DNA of 31,794 nucleotides, from positions 1 to 31,794 of IMG/VR virus record IMGVR_UViG_3300042465_002155; one strand, written 5' to 3'. The DNA comes from a virus. This document shows positions 1-7,490 of the stretch, piece after piece. The notes under the pieces are model-generated. The model did not search any database and was not told where the DNA came from. It saw only the letters and a list, made by a program, of their open reading frames with translations. Numbering within the stretch: position 1 is the stretch's first letter; each line of letters opens with the position of its first letter. The position numbers were made by a program, and so were the translations under genes.

Positions 1-1778
1 GCTTGTGCGGGGTCTACAACTTGGGTTGGTGTGGGGTCTACAACTTGGGTTGGTGTGGGGTCTACAACTTGGGTTGGTGTGGCGGAAATCCCTGACAAAG
101 ACACCGGTGTAGATACCGCTTCTGGGGCTGCGTTATAAGCGGCTCGGGATGCACCAACAAATGCGCTATTGGGGTCAAAATTTGGAGCGCTGGGACCGCC
201 GCCCATGTTAACGGCGTTTTCGTTAAATGCCTGCGGCCCGTAAAAACCGCCTTCGTATGCACCGGGGTCAATAGTTCCTGTTGGTGGGGCGTCGGCGCCC
301 TCGTTTACTGCAACATCAAAATTTACAGGCGCAGCGGGGGCACTGTACCCCGAGGAACCGCCCCTAAACCCCCCGACGGACCCGCTCCCAAAACCCCCTT
401 GAAACCCCCCAAAAAAACCGCCGTAGCTAGGCCCAAAGTCGCGGTTGCCCGCAACCTCATCACCATAAAGGCCGGTTTGCCCCTCAGTTCCTTGACCCTG
501 CAAACCCGTGGCTGGATCAACACCGGAACTTACAGGTGTCCCTGCTACGTCTACAACGGGTGCCGGCGCTTGCGGGCCGCTGATCGCATTCGAGATTTTG
601 CCGACGGCGTACCCAAGGGGGCCATTTGCGGCATCTTGCAGGCTGCCAGAATAAGGGTTTACTCCGTACCCCACGTTATAGCTGCCTTCAGCCCGCGCGC
701 CCCCGCCAATATCCTGACCACCGCCCATACCGCTATCGCCCATCAATGTTGCCACACCGAGGTTGGTTTTTGCGGGGGCGTCTTTGAAGACATACCAGCT
801 TTTTTTAATGGCGTCGTAGCGGTATGTCTTACCGTCTGCGCCAACAAAGTCCGGCTTGGGTACGTCCCTAGGCTGCACTACCTGAACTGGTGCCGTTGAT
901 TTTTTTCGGCCATATCCGGAGTAGTCGTAGGTGGGGTCAAGCGGGATTCCGCCGCTAGCAAACCGCTCTATCCCACCATCTGCAACAAAGCCGCCATCCG
1001 CATATTGGTCGATGTACGTAGGCCCAAAGTAACGGCGTTGCGCAGAACTGCCGGTGTCTGGTTGATATGCAAGTTGCTCTCTGCGAATATTTACGTTGGC
1101 CGCTCGGGGGTCAAACTGTATCTGCTGGAGCGATGGTGCCGGGGTGGCCTCCTGAGTTGAGAGGGCGGACAGCAACGGAGCGCCAACCATTGCCGCACCT
1201 TTGAACTTACTGCCGCCACCAATAGCGCTCAGTGCATCTCCGGGGTTGCTCATGGCTTTTGATAGCCCCGCGCCAAACTTGTCAGAGTAAGAAGCCCCGG
1301 CCATTCTGTCCCCAACGCTTTTTTGCATTGCCGCTGAGTACGCATCCCCTTTTAGTCCTGCGGCTGTTGCATCTGCTGTTGCAGCACCGACTGCTTTTTC
1401 TCCTATATCGGCAGCGCCAAACCCCGTCAAGCCTTCCACAATACTCCCGCCGCCGTACGCCCCCAGACCGGCCATCAAGCCTTTGCCGAGGTCTTTGCTG
1501 GTCAACGCCGTCAGCCCGCCAACGCCCATAGCCGCCATCAAGGGGGTGATTGCACCCCCAGTAAAGTACGTGGCTGCACCGCCAATCAGCGTGGGCAGTA
1601 TGCTGTCGAGGAACCCGGCTTCGGGCAGTCCCGTTTGCGGGTTAATGGTCAGAGTTCCGCCGTGTGCCATAGCCAGACTTTGCAGCCCGGACACTTCACG
1701 AGGAGACATGTGCACAAGGGTAGAGTCTGGGCCCCGGCCTTGAGCCGACATGTGGTTGGCTAATTGATTTAGGCTCAT
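1..1778 (-). CDS. Gly-rich virion-associated protein, 3' end cut off
   Basis: The frame is open from an ATG at 1778 to the window edge, giving 592 complete codons with no stop. The ATG overlaps the upstream stop as ATGA. The N-terminus (residues 29-62) has the segment MSPREVSGLQSLAMAHGG followed by a Gly-Leu-Pro-Glu-Ala-Gly-Phe stretch that I know from many environmental phage proteins of unknown role. Residues of roughly 75-230 are Ala/Gly-rich with possible membrane-active helices. Near the middle lies YADGGFVADGGIERFASGGI, a short motif related to tags in the small basic proteins of this phage. The second half is low-complexity Gly/Ser/Pro, and a TPTQVVDP octad is repeated at the cut end. 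Its place at the end of the tail/lysis block suggests a tail or internal virion protein; the function is unknown. Confidence 0.8.
   Translation of the reverse strand, partial: MSLNQLANHMSAQGRGPDSTLVHMSPREVSGLQSLAMAHGGTLTINPQTGLPEAGFLDSILPTLIGGAATYFTGGAITPLMAAMGVGGLTALTSKDLGKGLMAGLGAYGGGSIVEGLTGFGAADIGEKAVGAATADATAAGLKGDAYSAAMQKSVGDRMAGASYSDKFGAGLSKAMSNPGDALSAIGGGSKFKGAAMVGAPLLSALSTQEATPAPSLQQIQFDPRAANVNIRREQLAYQPDTGSSAQRRYFGPTYIDQYADGGFVADGGIERFASGGIPLDPTYDYSGYGRKKSTAPVQVVQPRDVPKPDFVGADGKTYRYDAIKKSWYVFKDAPAKTNLGVATLMGDSGMGGGQDIGGGARAEGSYNVGYGVNPYSGSLQDAANGPLGYAVGKISNAISGPQAPAPVVDVAGTPVSSGVDPATGLQGQGTEGQTGLYGDEVAGNRDFGPSYGGFFGGFQGGFGSGSVGGFRGGSSGYSAPAAPVNFDVAVNEGADAPPTGTIDPGAYEGGFYGPQAFNENAVNMGGGPSAPNFDPNSAFVGASRAAYNAAPEAVSTPVSLSGISATPTQVVDPTPTQVVDPTPTQVVDPAQ
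12..83. repeat. Three tandem 24-bp repeats
   Basis: A 24-bp unit beginning GTCTACAACTTGGGTTGGTG occurs three times in a row at 12, 36 and 60; the third differs only in its last base. It lies in frame inside the long minus-strand gene and encodes three copies of the octapeptide PTPTQVVD. The near-zero divergence points to recent slippage or duplication. Confidence 0.9.
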
Positions 1779-2092
1779 AGTGCGGTCTTTATTTTAAGCG
1801 TTTGGTTGTTGCTCATCACACCGTTCTGGGTGTCTCTGTACACATCCCCGATTCGCAAATTGGCAAAGTCAGCGTCTGTGGGCAAGCTGGGGTCTGTGCC
1901 AGACGTAGGGAAGAAACTCAAACCCGATACTACAGTGGTTCCGTTAGTTTGGGTAGAACCTGCCATCGGCCCTGCGTTGTCCAGTTGGTTGAAGTACAGC
2001 CTCAACAAGCTCAACAGTTGGTTCATGTAAACAGGGTCGTACTCCTGTGGGGGGCTAGGTAGCCGGGGGGCTACTACGTTCTTTTGTGCCAT
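1775..2092 (-). CDS. Small conserved phage structural-region protein
   Basis: This 105-residue protein starts at the ATG at 2092, which overlaps the upstream stop as TGATG; an in-frame TTG three bases earlier is less likely. The N-terminus is Pro-rich and is followed by a short helical stretch (DPVYMNQLLSLLRLYFNQLDN). The C-terminal half ends with DFANLRIGDVYRDTQNGVM, which looks like a small beta structure. Proteins of this size commonly sit next to the stabilisation protein in podovirus-like environmental phages. I do not recognise a named domain. It is translationally coupled to both neighbours and so is probably made in fixed ratio with them. Confidence 0.8.
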   Translation of the reverse strand: MAQKNVVAPRLPSPPQEYDPVYMNQLLSLLRLYFNQLDNAGPMAGSTQTNGTTVVSGLSFFPTSGTDPSLPTDADFANLRIGDVYRDTQNGVMSNNQTLKIKTAL

Positions 2093-4188
2093 CAACGCCT
2101 CCCATCAGGTCTGATGTCAATTCTTGGAGCGCCCATCTGCCACTGTGTGCCAAGGGTGTTGGAACTGATCTTCATAGCCATCTGCCTTGCCCTGACCCGA
2201 ATATTCAATTGCCCGTTATAGGTATCTAGGTCAATGGGGTAGGTCTGGGTGGCTGTGACTGTTTCTTCTGCGCTGCTGCTGTCGCCGCCGACTGACTTTG
2301 GGCTGTTAAAACCAGAGCCAGAGTTCTGCAAAGGCAAAAGCTGCATGGTCAGGCTGGGTGTCGCTCCGTCTGTAGAACCATTAAAAGTCAAGTCGGGCAG
2401 CATCCTCCAGACAAACGCAAAGTTGTGGCCGTCGCCAATATCAAACTGGGATGAGGTTATGAACGCATTGATTGGCGCAAGGGTAGCGGCTACGCCATCG
2501 TCTACACCTAGTTCATGGCTGACAAGGTTGTTGCTGTAGGTAGCTGCAATTGGATAGTCTTGAAGGCCACTGTCCAGCCATGCAGTACGTGCCATAGAAC
2601 CGTAATACCAGACGTTTTCTACGTAGTTGTAGATCACATAGCTGTCGTTGGTTGTAGAGCCATCACTGGGGTAGAACCACCACACCTCATTAAAACCTTC
2701 ATTGGTGGATGCGTAAACCTGCTCAAACTGTACCCGGTCAATGTCGTTGTAGACGTACCGAAGTAAGTCACAGGGAAGGGCTTGGAGTCGTCCATCGTAC
2801 TTGTAGAACTTGTCTACACCCATCCAGTAAATAACCCCCGCCGCCAGAGTTACTGCGTTGGGGCCAGCAAGCGAGGTGTTGTCGCCAAGTAGCTGTGATC
2901 CCCAAACATAAGGCGGGCCAAGGTACTGCAGCGAATACAGCGCAGAATCGGTGAAGATCACAATCTCTTGCTTGCTTTGAATTGCCGTGACAATGGTGGA
3001 GCCGTGGGACAGGGTAATACTGCCCGACTGATTGGTGATGGAAGGCGTCCACATAGACGGGTCTTCTTGGTCTGACCACCGAACTAGCATGGGGTTTACC
3101 GCAGAAGAACCAATATCATTTGTCCCCATACAGATCACAAACCTGCTGGCATCGGAAACAAAGAAGAAGATTTGACTTAGCGGGACATTGCTTGCGGATG
3201 GCAACGCCGACAACAAAACACCTCTCTGGGATATTTTGTGTGTGCCAGACTGACTGCCCGAAGTGATGATGAGCGCCCCTGTGGGAGTCAAGGACAGATT
3301 GAAGGTGGTAGGCGATACATACCGGGTGTAGTAGATCGTACCTACCAGCAGACCTGCGGGCAATGCGTCAGAAGTTTCAAAGACGATTGGGGTCAGATCA
3401 GGCAGATTCAGTGTGGTGGTGACAACGCACGGGTTAGCAATCGTCATGGTCACCGTGGGTGCTACGTAGCCGATAGTGGCATCCCAGTAGTACAGAGGCC
3501 CACCCCTTGGGCCATACAGTAGGTCTTCACCAAAGTTGAATTGGTTCCAAATCCGCAGAGCTTCCGCAGAACTCGCACTGTTGCCCCAAGTGCCAGAAGC
3601 CCAAGGCCCAGAACCCCATCCAGCCAAGGGCACAGCAAAACTTGGGCCGGGGTTAACTTGGTACACAGCATAGACCGCCCCGCCGCCTGTAGTCGTGGAT
3701 GTTGCAGCGGATGTAAACGTGATGGTGTAGGTGGAACCGGCTGAGTACGTTATTTGAAACTCTCCCAGTATGGTCAGGCCACCCACCGCCGTGCCGCCTG
3801 TAAACGTCACATAGCCGTTGTTGATGTAACCGCCAGTAGCGTCTGTGACTGTGACCGTAGCGGAGCCGTTAACTGTAGCAAACGGATTGGTCAGCGTATG
3901 GACGGTCTGGGTGGGCGTGATGTCGTAGTAAGCGCCCCCGTTAGCTATATAGAACTTGAGGTTCGTACCAACCCCAATGAGGTTTTGGTAGCCCAGCGTG
4001 ACCCAGTTCCAAAGGGAGCGGCAAACACCCAAGAATGTGTAGGCCGAGATACGCAGCCAGCCGCCTATCTTCTCAGGTGTGCCTTGCCGAAACCGGATGT
4101 TATCCGACTCGTAAAACCCGCCCTCAGTGCTGTAACGGGTTCCTTCCCTGTTTACACCGGGCTTGAGTTGAATTTTCTGTAACGGCAT
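2092..4188 (-). CDS. P22 gp10-like tail/head stabilisation protein
   Basis: This 698-residue protein opens with MPLQKIQLKPGVNREGTRYS and a segment ending in IRFRQGTPEKIGGW. That opening is typical of the large phage stabilisation proteins that close the portal-connector channel. The body is rich in beta strands and aromatic residues (repeated Trp, Tyr-Asp motifs such as MGVDKFYKYDGRLQALPCDL), consistent with a propeller-like fold. The C-terminus, QWQMGAPRIDIRPDGRR, resembles the terminal strand seen in gp10-type proteins. Residues of about 110-180 look like an inserted Thr/Gly-rich Ig-like domain. The assignment rests on architecture and remembered family resemblance, so another beta-rich tail protein remains possible. 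It overlaps the next gene by one base (TGATG). Confidence 0.65.
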   Translation of the reverse strand: MPLQKIQLKPGVNREGTRYSTEGGFYESDNIRFRQGTPEKIGGWLRISAYTFLGVCRSLWNWVTLGYQNLIGVGTNLKFYIANGGAYYDITPTQTVHTLTNPFATVNGSATVTVTDATGGYINNGYVTFTGGTAVGGLTILGEFQITYSAGSTYTITFTSAATSTTTGGGAVYAVYQVNPGPSFAVPLAGWGSGPWASGTWGNSASSAEALRIWNQFNFGEDLLYGPRGGPLYYWDATIGYVAPTVTMTIANPCVVTTTLNLPDLTPIVFETSDALPAGLLVGTIYYTRYVSPTTFNLSLTPTGALIITSGSQSGTHKISQRGVLLSALPSASNVPLSQIFFFVSDASRFVICMGTNDIGSSAVNPMLVRWSDQEDPSMWTPSITNQSGSITLSHGSTIVTAIQSKQEIVIFTDSALYSLQYLGPPYVWGSQLLGDNTSLAGPNAVTLAAGVIYWMGVDKFYKYDGRLQALPCDLLRYVYNDIDRVQFEQVYASTNEGFNEVWWFYPSDGSTTNDSYVIYNYVENVWYYGSMARTAWLDSGLQDYPIAATYSNNLVSHELGVDDGVAATLAPINAFITSSQFDIGDGHNFAFVWRMLPDLTFNGSTDGATPSLTMQLLPLQNSGSGFNSPKSVGGDSSSAEETVTATQTYPIDLDTYNGQLNIRVRARQMAMKISSNTLGTQWQMGAPRIDIRPDGRR

Positions 4189-4206
4189 GGCTCATTTTCC
4201 CACGAA

Positions 4207-4635
4207 TCAGGCAAATGGTCGAGTGCCTGCTTTGTCAATGATAAGCGCCTGTCGGCGGGGGAGCAGGGCTGCGGTGTTCGGGATGCTGATGTGCGTCCAC
4301 GCATCGAACTCACGGATGATCTGATCGAAGTACAGCCCGTGGCCCATGATAGCGCGTACGACTTGGTCAGGGGTCATGCCGGGTACACGGATGTCAGCAG
4401 CGCAGCCTAGCCGGTGCTGAGAGGTATCCTTACTGCCCACGGAGTCGTTCACCTGTTTAGACCGGAAGGCCGAGTTCACCATGATCGGCTTTCCGTCGAG
4501 CTTGGTCTTGACCAGTTCCAAGAACTGTGCCAACCGGGTCAGGTTGGCAGTCTCGTCGGCGTTGGGTGTGTTGTCGAACTGCCGGTGGTTGGTTACCGTC
4601 AGTTCTTCAAGCGTGAAATGGGGCGTGAGGTTCAT
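4207..4635 (-). CDS. Endolysin, M15-type zinc D-Ala-D-Ala peptidase
   Basis: This 142-residue single-domain peptidoglycan peptidase belongs to the M15A (VanY/DacA-like) fold and would cut stem-peptide cross-links at lysis. The N-terminus FTLEELTVTNHRQFDN is the usual opening of this group. The diagnostic motifs are SAFRSKQVN (residues 55-63), SQHRLGCAADI with H74 and D81 as zinc ligands, and WTHIS with H115 as the third ligand. No signal peptide is present, so release needs the holin encoded immediately upstream, whose stop overlaps this ATG as ATGA. Length and motifs match complete phage endolysins. Confidence 0.92.
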   Translation of the reverse strand: MNLTPHFTLEELTVTNHRQFDNTPNADETANLTRLAQFLELVKTKLDGKPIMVNSAFRSKQVNDSVGSKDTSQHRLGCAADIRVPGMTPDQVVRAIMGHGLYFDQIIREFDAWTHISIPNTAALLPRRQALIIDKAGTRPFA

Positions 4636-5135
4636 CGCATTTCCTTTGCCATCTCAGCCAGCTTGTCGGTCTTGTCTTGGCTCGACTTGCTGGTGCCGTA
4701 GAAAAAGTTCAAAATTGTGGCAACGACAGTCCCCAACAGGAACCCAAGGATGGTGTCGGCAAAGCGGACGTTGTCCTTGGGGATCGTGGCAAAGGTGATG
4801 CACGCAATGTAAACAACCGCGCACACTGACCAGAAGGCAGCGAAGTAGTAGATGAACCGTTTGGAGAACACATCCGACTGATTCAGCGCGTTGTTCTGCA
4901 TGTCCCGCGCACCCTTGACGTTCTCAAGGTGCATCTTGGCGTACTCAAGGTCGAGTTCCCGCAGCTTTTCTTCTGCCTTGGGGTCACCGGCAATAGCCTG
5001 TGCTACAGCAGCCACAGAGTCCTCGACGCCAAACTTTTTTGCAATCATCGACACCGCCGCGCCACCAAGAGGGCCAGCTACCGCAGTAGCAATGGCAGGG
5101 GCGAAGCCTTTAAGTAGGTTGAATAGTTGATCCAT
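4632..5135 (-). CDS. Holin, three-transmembrane (GTA_holin_3TM type)
   Basis: I place the start at the ATG at 5135, which overlaps the upstream stop as TAATG and gives 167 residues; an earlier in-frame ATG would add 23 residues lying inside the upstream gene. The sequence has an Ala/Gly-rich N-terminal hydrophobic helix (about 9-33), a charged amphipathic middle (50-90), two strong transmembrane segments (about 93-117 and 126-147) and a Lys/Glu-rich cytoplasmic tail. This order, including LDLEYAKMHLENVKGARDMQ before the second helix, matches the three-helix holin family described from gene-transfer agents and phages. It sits directly before the endolysin (ATGA overlap), forming the lysis pair. 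Confidence 0.85.
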   Translation of the reverse strand: MDQLFNLLKGFAPAIATAVAGPLGGAAVSMIAKKFGVEDSVAAVAQAIAGDPKAEEKLRELDLEYAKMHLENVKGARDMQNNALNQSDVFSKRFIYYFAAFWSVCAVVYIACITFATIPKDNVRFADTILGFLLGTVVATILNFFYGTSKSSQDKTDKLAEMAKEMR

Positions 5136-5590
5136 TATTTCTCCAACAAAAATGACAAGTTTGCGTGGCGGGGGTACTGAACAATACGTTCCCCCTCTGG
5201 GCATTTGTACTTGATCGTCGCTAACAGCGTTGCTGTACCCGGCGCAATCTTCTCTTTCTTTACCATTGTCAATTGGTAAGTGAAGGTGTCAATCTCTGGT
5301 CCTGCCGGGCCGCTAAACTTGCTGGCCGTGGTGGTTGCCTCATGCACCATGCCTGCCGCATCACGAACATTTGGCGTAAAACTCTCAACGGAACAGTCGT
5401 CGCGCTTTTTAATCCGCGCAACAGTGACTGTAATCGGTTGTCCAACGGCTGCTGTGATTTTAAAATGCTCTGGTGCCCACTCCAGAATGGCCCGGTCAAA
5501 CCAACCAAACTTGTCGGCAAGGGTGTAGCTGCCGCCCAATGCAGCAACGCTTGCTGCAACCGCTCCAATGGCCTTGGTGAGGTCAATCAT
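5135..5590 (-). CDS. Membrane-anchored lysis-cluster protein of unknown function
   Basis: This 151-residue protein has an N-terminal hydrophobic segment (about residues 7-25, IGAVAASVAALGGSYTLADK), so it is probably anchored in the inner membrane with the rest facing the periplasm. The remainder looks beta-rich (ITVTVARIKK, FTYQLTM, TATLLATIKYKCPEGERIVQ) with Cys residues at about 66 and 131. It ends one base into the holin gene (TAATG), so it belongs to the lysis operon. It could be an inner-membrane spanin or holin regulator, but it lacks an obvious coiled coil, so I leave the role open. The start ATG has only a weak GGA ribosome binding site. Confidence 0.75.
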   Translation of the reverse strand: MIDLTKAIGAVAASVAALGGSYTLADKFGWFDRAILEWAPEHFKITAAVGQPITVTVARIKKRDDCSVESFTPNVRDAAGMVHEATTTASKFSGPAGPEIDTFTYQLTMVKKEKIAPGTATLLATIKYKCPEGERIVQYPRHANLSFLLEK

Positions 5591-5622
5591 ATTAGTATCC
5601 AGCTTTCGTTCGCGCTTCTACC

Positions 5623-6288
5623 TCATACGGGTGTAAAGTTTGTTGGTCTCAGCAGGCCATTTTCAAAAATGTGGCGGTCATAGGTTATTGCTGCCTCAAG
5701 CGCCGTGCTGTGATGTCCAAGGTGGATTATCTTGCCAGCTATCGTAATTCTAGATAGCCAAACGCCACGCCCATGCTTTAAGCTGACTCCACGATAGCCC
5801 GATTTATTAGCGCGAGTGACTACCTGAACGTTCTCCCGTTGTTGAGCCGTTGTCGCCCACCGGCAGTTATTTGGGGAATATCCCAAATCAACGTTTATAC
5901 GGTCTATGGAAAGGTTCTTCGCCCAACCGTTTTTTAGCGCCCAAGCATAAAAAATGGCCGGATCATGCCACTCTTCACAAACCCCAATGCCACGGCCACC
6001 ATAATTAATAAATTCGGCGCATTTCGGCGTATAGCATCTACGGATCATAGATTTCCAAGACGTATAAATTGGCGTCTTGGAAATTCCGTGTGTTGTCCGG
6101 TTTTTTGTTTCTGCCGCCGCGCAGCCATGACATCGGTTGCCCCGCCCATTTCGAAGAGCATTACCCCGCACAATCGACTCCCTCCCACATTCGCACAAAC
6201 AAAGGTACGTAAGCTCACGGCTAGATGTCTTTCCGGCAATTGATACCACTGTTCTTTTGCCTATCTTCTGGGCTACTAAGGTGTCCAC
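5623..6288 (-). CDS. HNH homing endonuclease with C-terminal AP2 domain
   Basis: This 221-residue protein has three modules. Residues 25-60 hold a Cys cluster (C32/C34 and C53/C56) likely to bind zinc. Residues 67-155 form the HNH core: YTSWKSMIRRCYTP, YGGRGIGVCEEW, then SIDRINVDLGYSPNNCRWAT, with D129 and N140/N141 in the expected places. Residues 164-212 form an AP2-type DNA-binding domain (SGYRGVSLKHGRGVW and GHHSTALEAAITYDRH). This layout is typical of free-standing phage homing endonucleases. The start is GTG at 6288 with AAGG seven bases upstream, overlapping the previous gene by 13 bp. It interrupts the lysis cluster and is probably a selfish insertion. Confidence 0.9.
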   Translation of the reverse strand: MDTLVAQKIGKRTVVSIAGKTSSRELTYLCLCECGRESIVRGNALRNGRGNRCHGCAAAETKNRTTHGISKTPIYTSWKSMIRRCYTPKCAEFINYGGRGIGVCEEWHDPAIFYAWALKNGWAKNLSIDRINVDLGYSPNNCRWATTAQQRENVQVVTRANKSGYRGVSLKHGRGVWLSRITIAGKIIHLGHHSTALEAAITYDRHIFENGLLRPTNFTPV

Positions 6289-6548
6289 TTCTCGGCCTTT
6301 CTTGCTTCATTTTCGTATGGATTCAAGTCGCTATTGTAGCCGTAGCGCAGCAGGTAGTAGAAAATCTTGATCGTCCACTTAACAGCCCCATCCCGTTCGA
6401 TCTGCGCCACATGCACCGCCTCGTGGGCGGCAAGGGCGTAGTTCAGTTCTTGGCCGGGTCGGCAGTACACCGTTTTCCAAGGCATTGTCACAGCCAAGGC
6501 ACCGGCGAGTTTCAAGAACCACAGAACCGGGAGGGGAGCGGTCTTCAT
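6276..6548 (-). CDS. Small HExxH zinc-protease-like protein
   Basis: This 90-residue protein has a hydrophobic N-terminus (PVLWFLKLAGALAVTMP, a signal or anchor). The motif AHEAVHVAQIERDG follows, with H42, E43 and H46 spaced as in HExxH metalloproteases. Residues 76-83, NPYENEAR, supply Glu residues (E79, E81) that could be the third zinc ligand, as in minimal gluzincin-like proteins. It sits one gene from the lysis module and overlaps the upstream stop as ATGA, so it is likely expressed late. A role in envelope processing or lysis is plausible but unproven. At 90 residues it is much shorter than most HExxH enzymes, so it may be a minimal or degenerate relative. Confidence 0.78.
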   Translation of the reverse strand: MKTAPLPVLWFLKLAGALAVTMPWKTVYCRPGQELNYALAAHEAVHVAQIERDGAVKWTIKIFYYLLRYGYNSDLNPYENEARKAEKWTP

Positions 6549-6772
6549 ACAGCTTCGGCTTCGACTTTTTCAGTGGTTGCCAGCGCTTCCTTGAGCAGCT
6601 TCAGGAACGAATCCTTGCCGACTTGGAGTTGCTGAAGCTGAAACTGGGTTGAGCCAATCTTGCGGTCAAGGTCGATGCAATGCTGAAGCAGCAGGGTTTG
6701 CTGTTCCGTAAAGTCGTTGGCGTTAAATTCAGTTCCGTCGATGGCGACGATCTGGGGCTTTTTGGTTTCCAT
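6545..6772 (-). CDS. Small conserved phage protein (DUF6447-like)
   Basis: This 75-residue acidic, mainly helical protein has the opening METKKPQIVAIDGTEFNAND followed by a predicted coiled helix (EQQTLLLQHCIDLDRKIGSTQFQLQQLQVGKDSF). From memory this pattern, with IDG near the N-terminus, DLDRKI, then FQLxQLxVG, is shared by a family of small proteins in cyanophages and other environmental phages; the DUF number is from memory. Function unknown, perhaps a tail-fibre or assembly accessory given the neighbouring fibre gene. The ATG is preceded by AAAGGAAAACGAA. Confidence 0.8.
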   Translation of the reverse strand: METKKPQIVAIDGTEFNANDFTEQQTLLLQHCIDLDRKIGSTQFQLQQLQVGKDSFLKLLKEALATTEKVEAEAV

Positions 6773-6791
6773 TTCGTTTTCCTTTCAGTGT

Positions 6792-6813
6792 GCTGCCAAG
6801 AGCGGGTGGCAGC
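6792..6813 (-). other. Hairpin between two small late genes
   Basis: A perfect 7-bp stem (GCTGCCA/TGGCAGC) with an 8-base loop lies in the 50-base gap between the genes ending at 6823 and starting at 6772. On the minus strand it is followed by a purine-rich ribosome binding site rather than a T-run, so it is not a standard terminator. It may protect or process the mRNA. Confidence 0.4.
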
Positions 6814-6822
6814 GTCCCGTTA

Positions 6823-7170
6823 CTACTGAATTCTTCCGCGCATGGCTGCAACCTGCGCTCGTTGTGCATCCATTAACTGGTCACGCTGTTGGCTTGCTTG
6901 TTCATACAGGGCGTATAGCGTTTCAATACTAGCGGCAGTTTTTTTAGCCTCTGTTGCACTTTCTAATATGTAGCGGTTACGTTCACGTTCTACAACAAGT
7001 TTGACAAGCGGCTCAAGAATTTCAAATATTCTTTTTTCAGCGTAAGCATCAAAAGTACTGGGTTCGCCCAACAATTGCACATTGGTCAGCCCATTCCATT
7101 GGCCTTCGGAATCATGGGCATGATAAATACCCGCCAGTTTTGCCAACTCAACAATTTCTTCTTTATTCAC
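6823..7170 (-). CDS. Helical phage protein of unknown function
   Basis: I start this protein at the GTG at 7170 (115 residues). That codon overlaps the upstream stop as GTGA and has GGAG six bases in front. A TTG at 7182 would add four residues and lacks these features. The product is charged and strongly helical, with a likely coiled coil in the second half (RNRYILESATEAKKTAASIE, then LYEQASQQRDQLMDAQRAQV). The first half holds HDSEGQWNGLTNVQLL. I do not recognise the family. Its position after the tail-fibre genes suggests an assembly or adhesion accessory. Confidence 0.75.
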   Translation of the reverse strand: MNKEEIVELAKLAGIYHAHDSEGQWNGLTNVQLLGEPSTFDAYAEKRIFEILEPLVKLVVERERNRYILESATEAKKTAASIETLYALYEQASQQRDQLMDAQRAQVAAMRGRIQ

Positions 7171-7490
7171 GCTGCGCTCCAAGGCAGTGGCGGGGTCACC
7201 ACCGGCGGATTGATCTGGTTGTCAAGCTGCTGCTGCACAGCGGCCTCGGTAGCGTCTTTGTCCACGCCGTTGGCCCAGACCCAGCCCAGCACTTGATCTT
7301 GCGTCAAATCGGCGTAAGGGGTGAAGGCAGTGCCGGTAGGCGTAGGCACAGCGCAGGTTGAGTAGACGCTGCTGGTGTAGGTGCCGTCGGTGCCAGAGCA
7401 TGTCCAGTGGCAATTGAAGACGACATCGGTTTCGCTGCCCTCAGTGGGGTAGCAGTCCATAGCGGTGATTGTCCAAGTGATATTTGTCAT
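7167..7490 (-). CDS. Tail-fibre-associated small protein
   Basis: This 107-residue protein is predicted mostly beta in the first two thirds (TNITWTITAMDCYPTEG, VVFNCHWTCSGTDGTY). A helical segment follows (DLTQDQVLGWVWANGVDKDA) and then a Pro-rich tail. Similar small proteins with an ITWxIxxMDCYP opening are often encoded directly after phage tail-fibre genes; that is remembered resemblance, and I cannot name a tested function. The ATG overlaps the fibre stop codon as ATGA, so it is coupled to fibre translation. A fibre chaperone or fibre-tip accessory are reasonable guesses. Confidence 0.75.
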   Translation of the reverse strand: MTNITWTITAMDCYPTEGSETDVVFNCHWTCSGTDGTYTSSVYSTCAVPTPTGTAFTPYADLTQDQVLGWVWANGVDKDATEAAVQQQLDNQINPPVVTPPLPWSAA

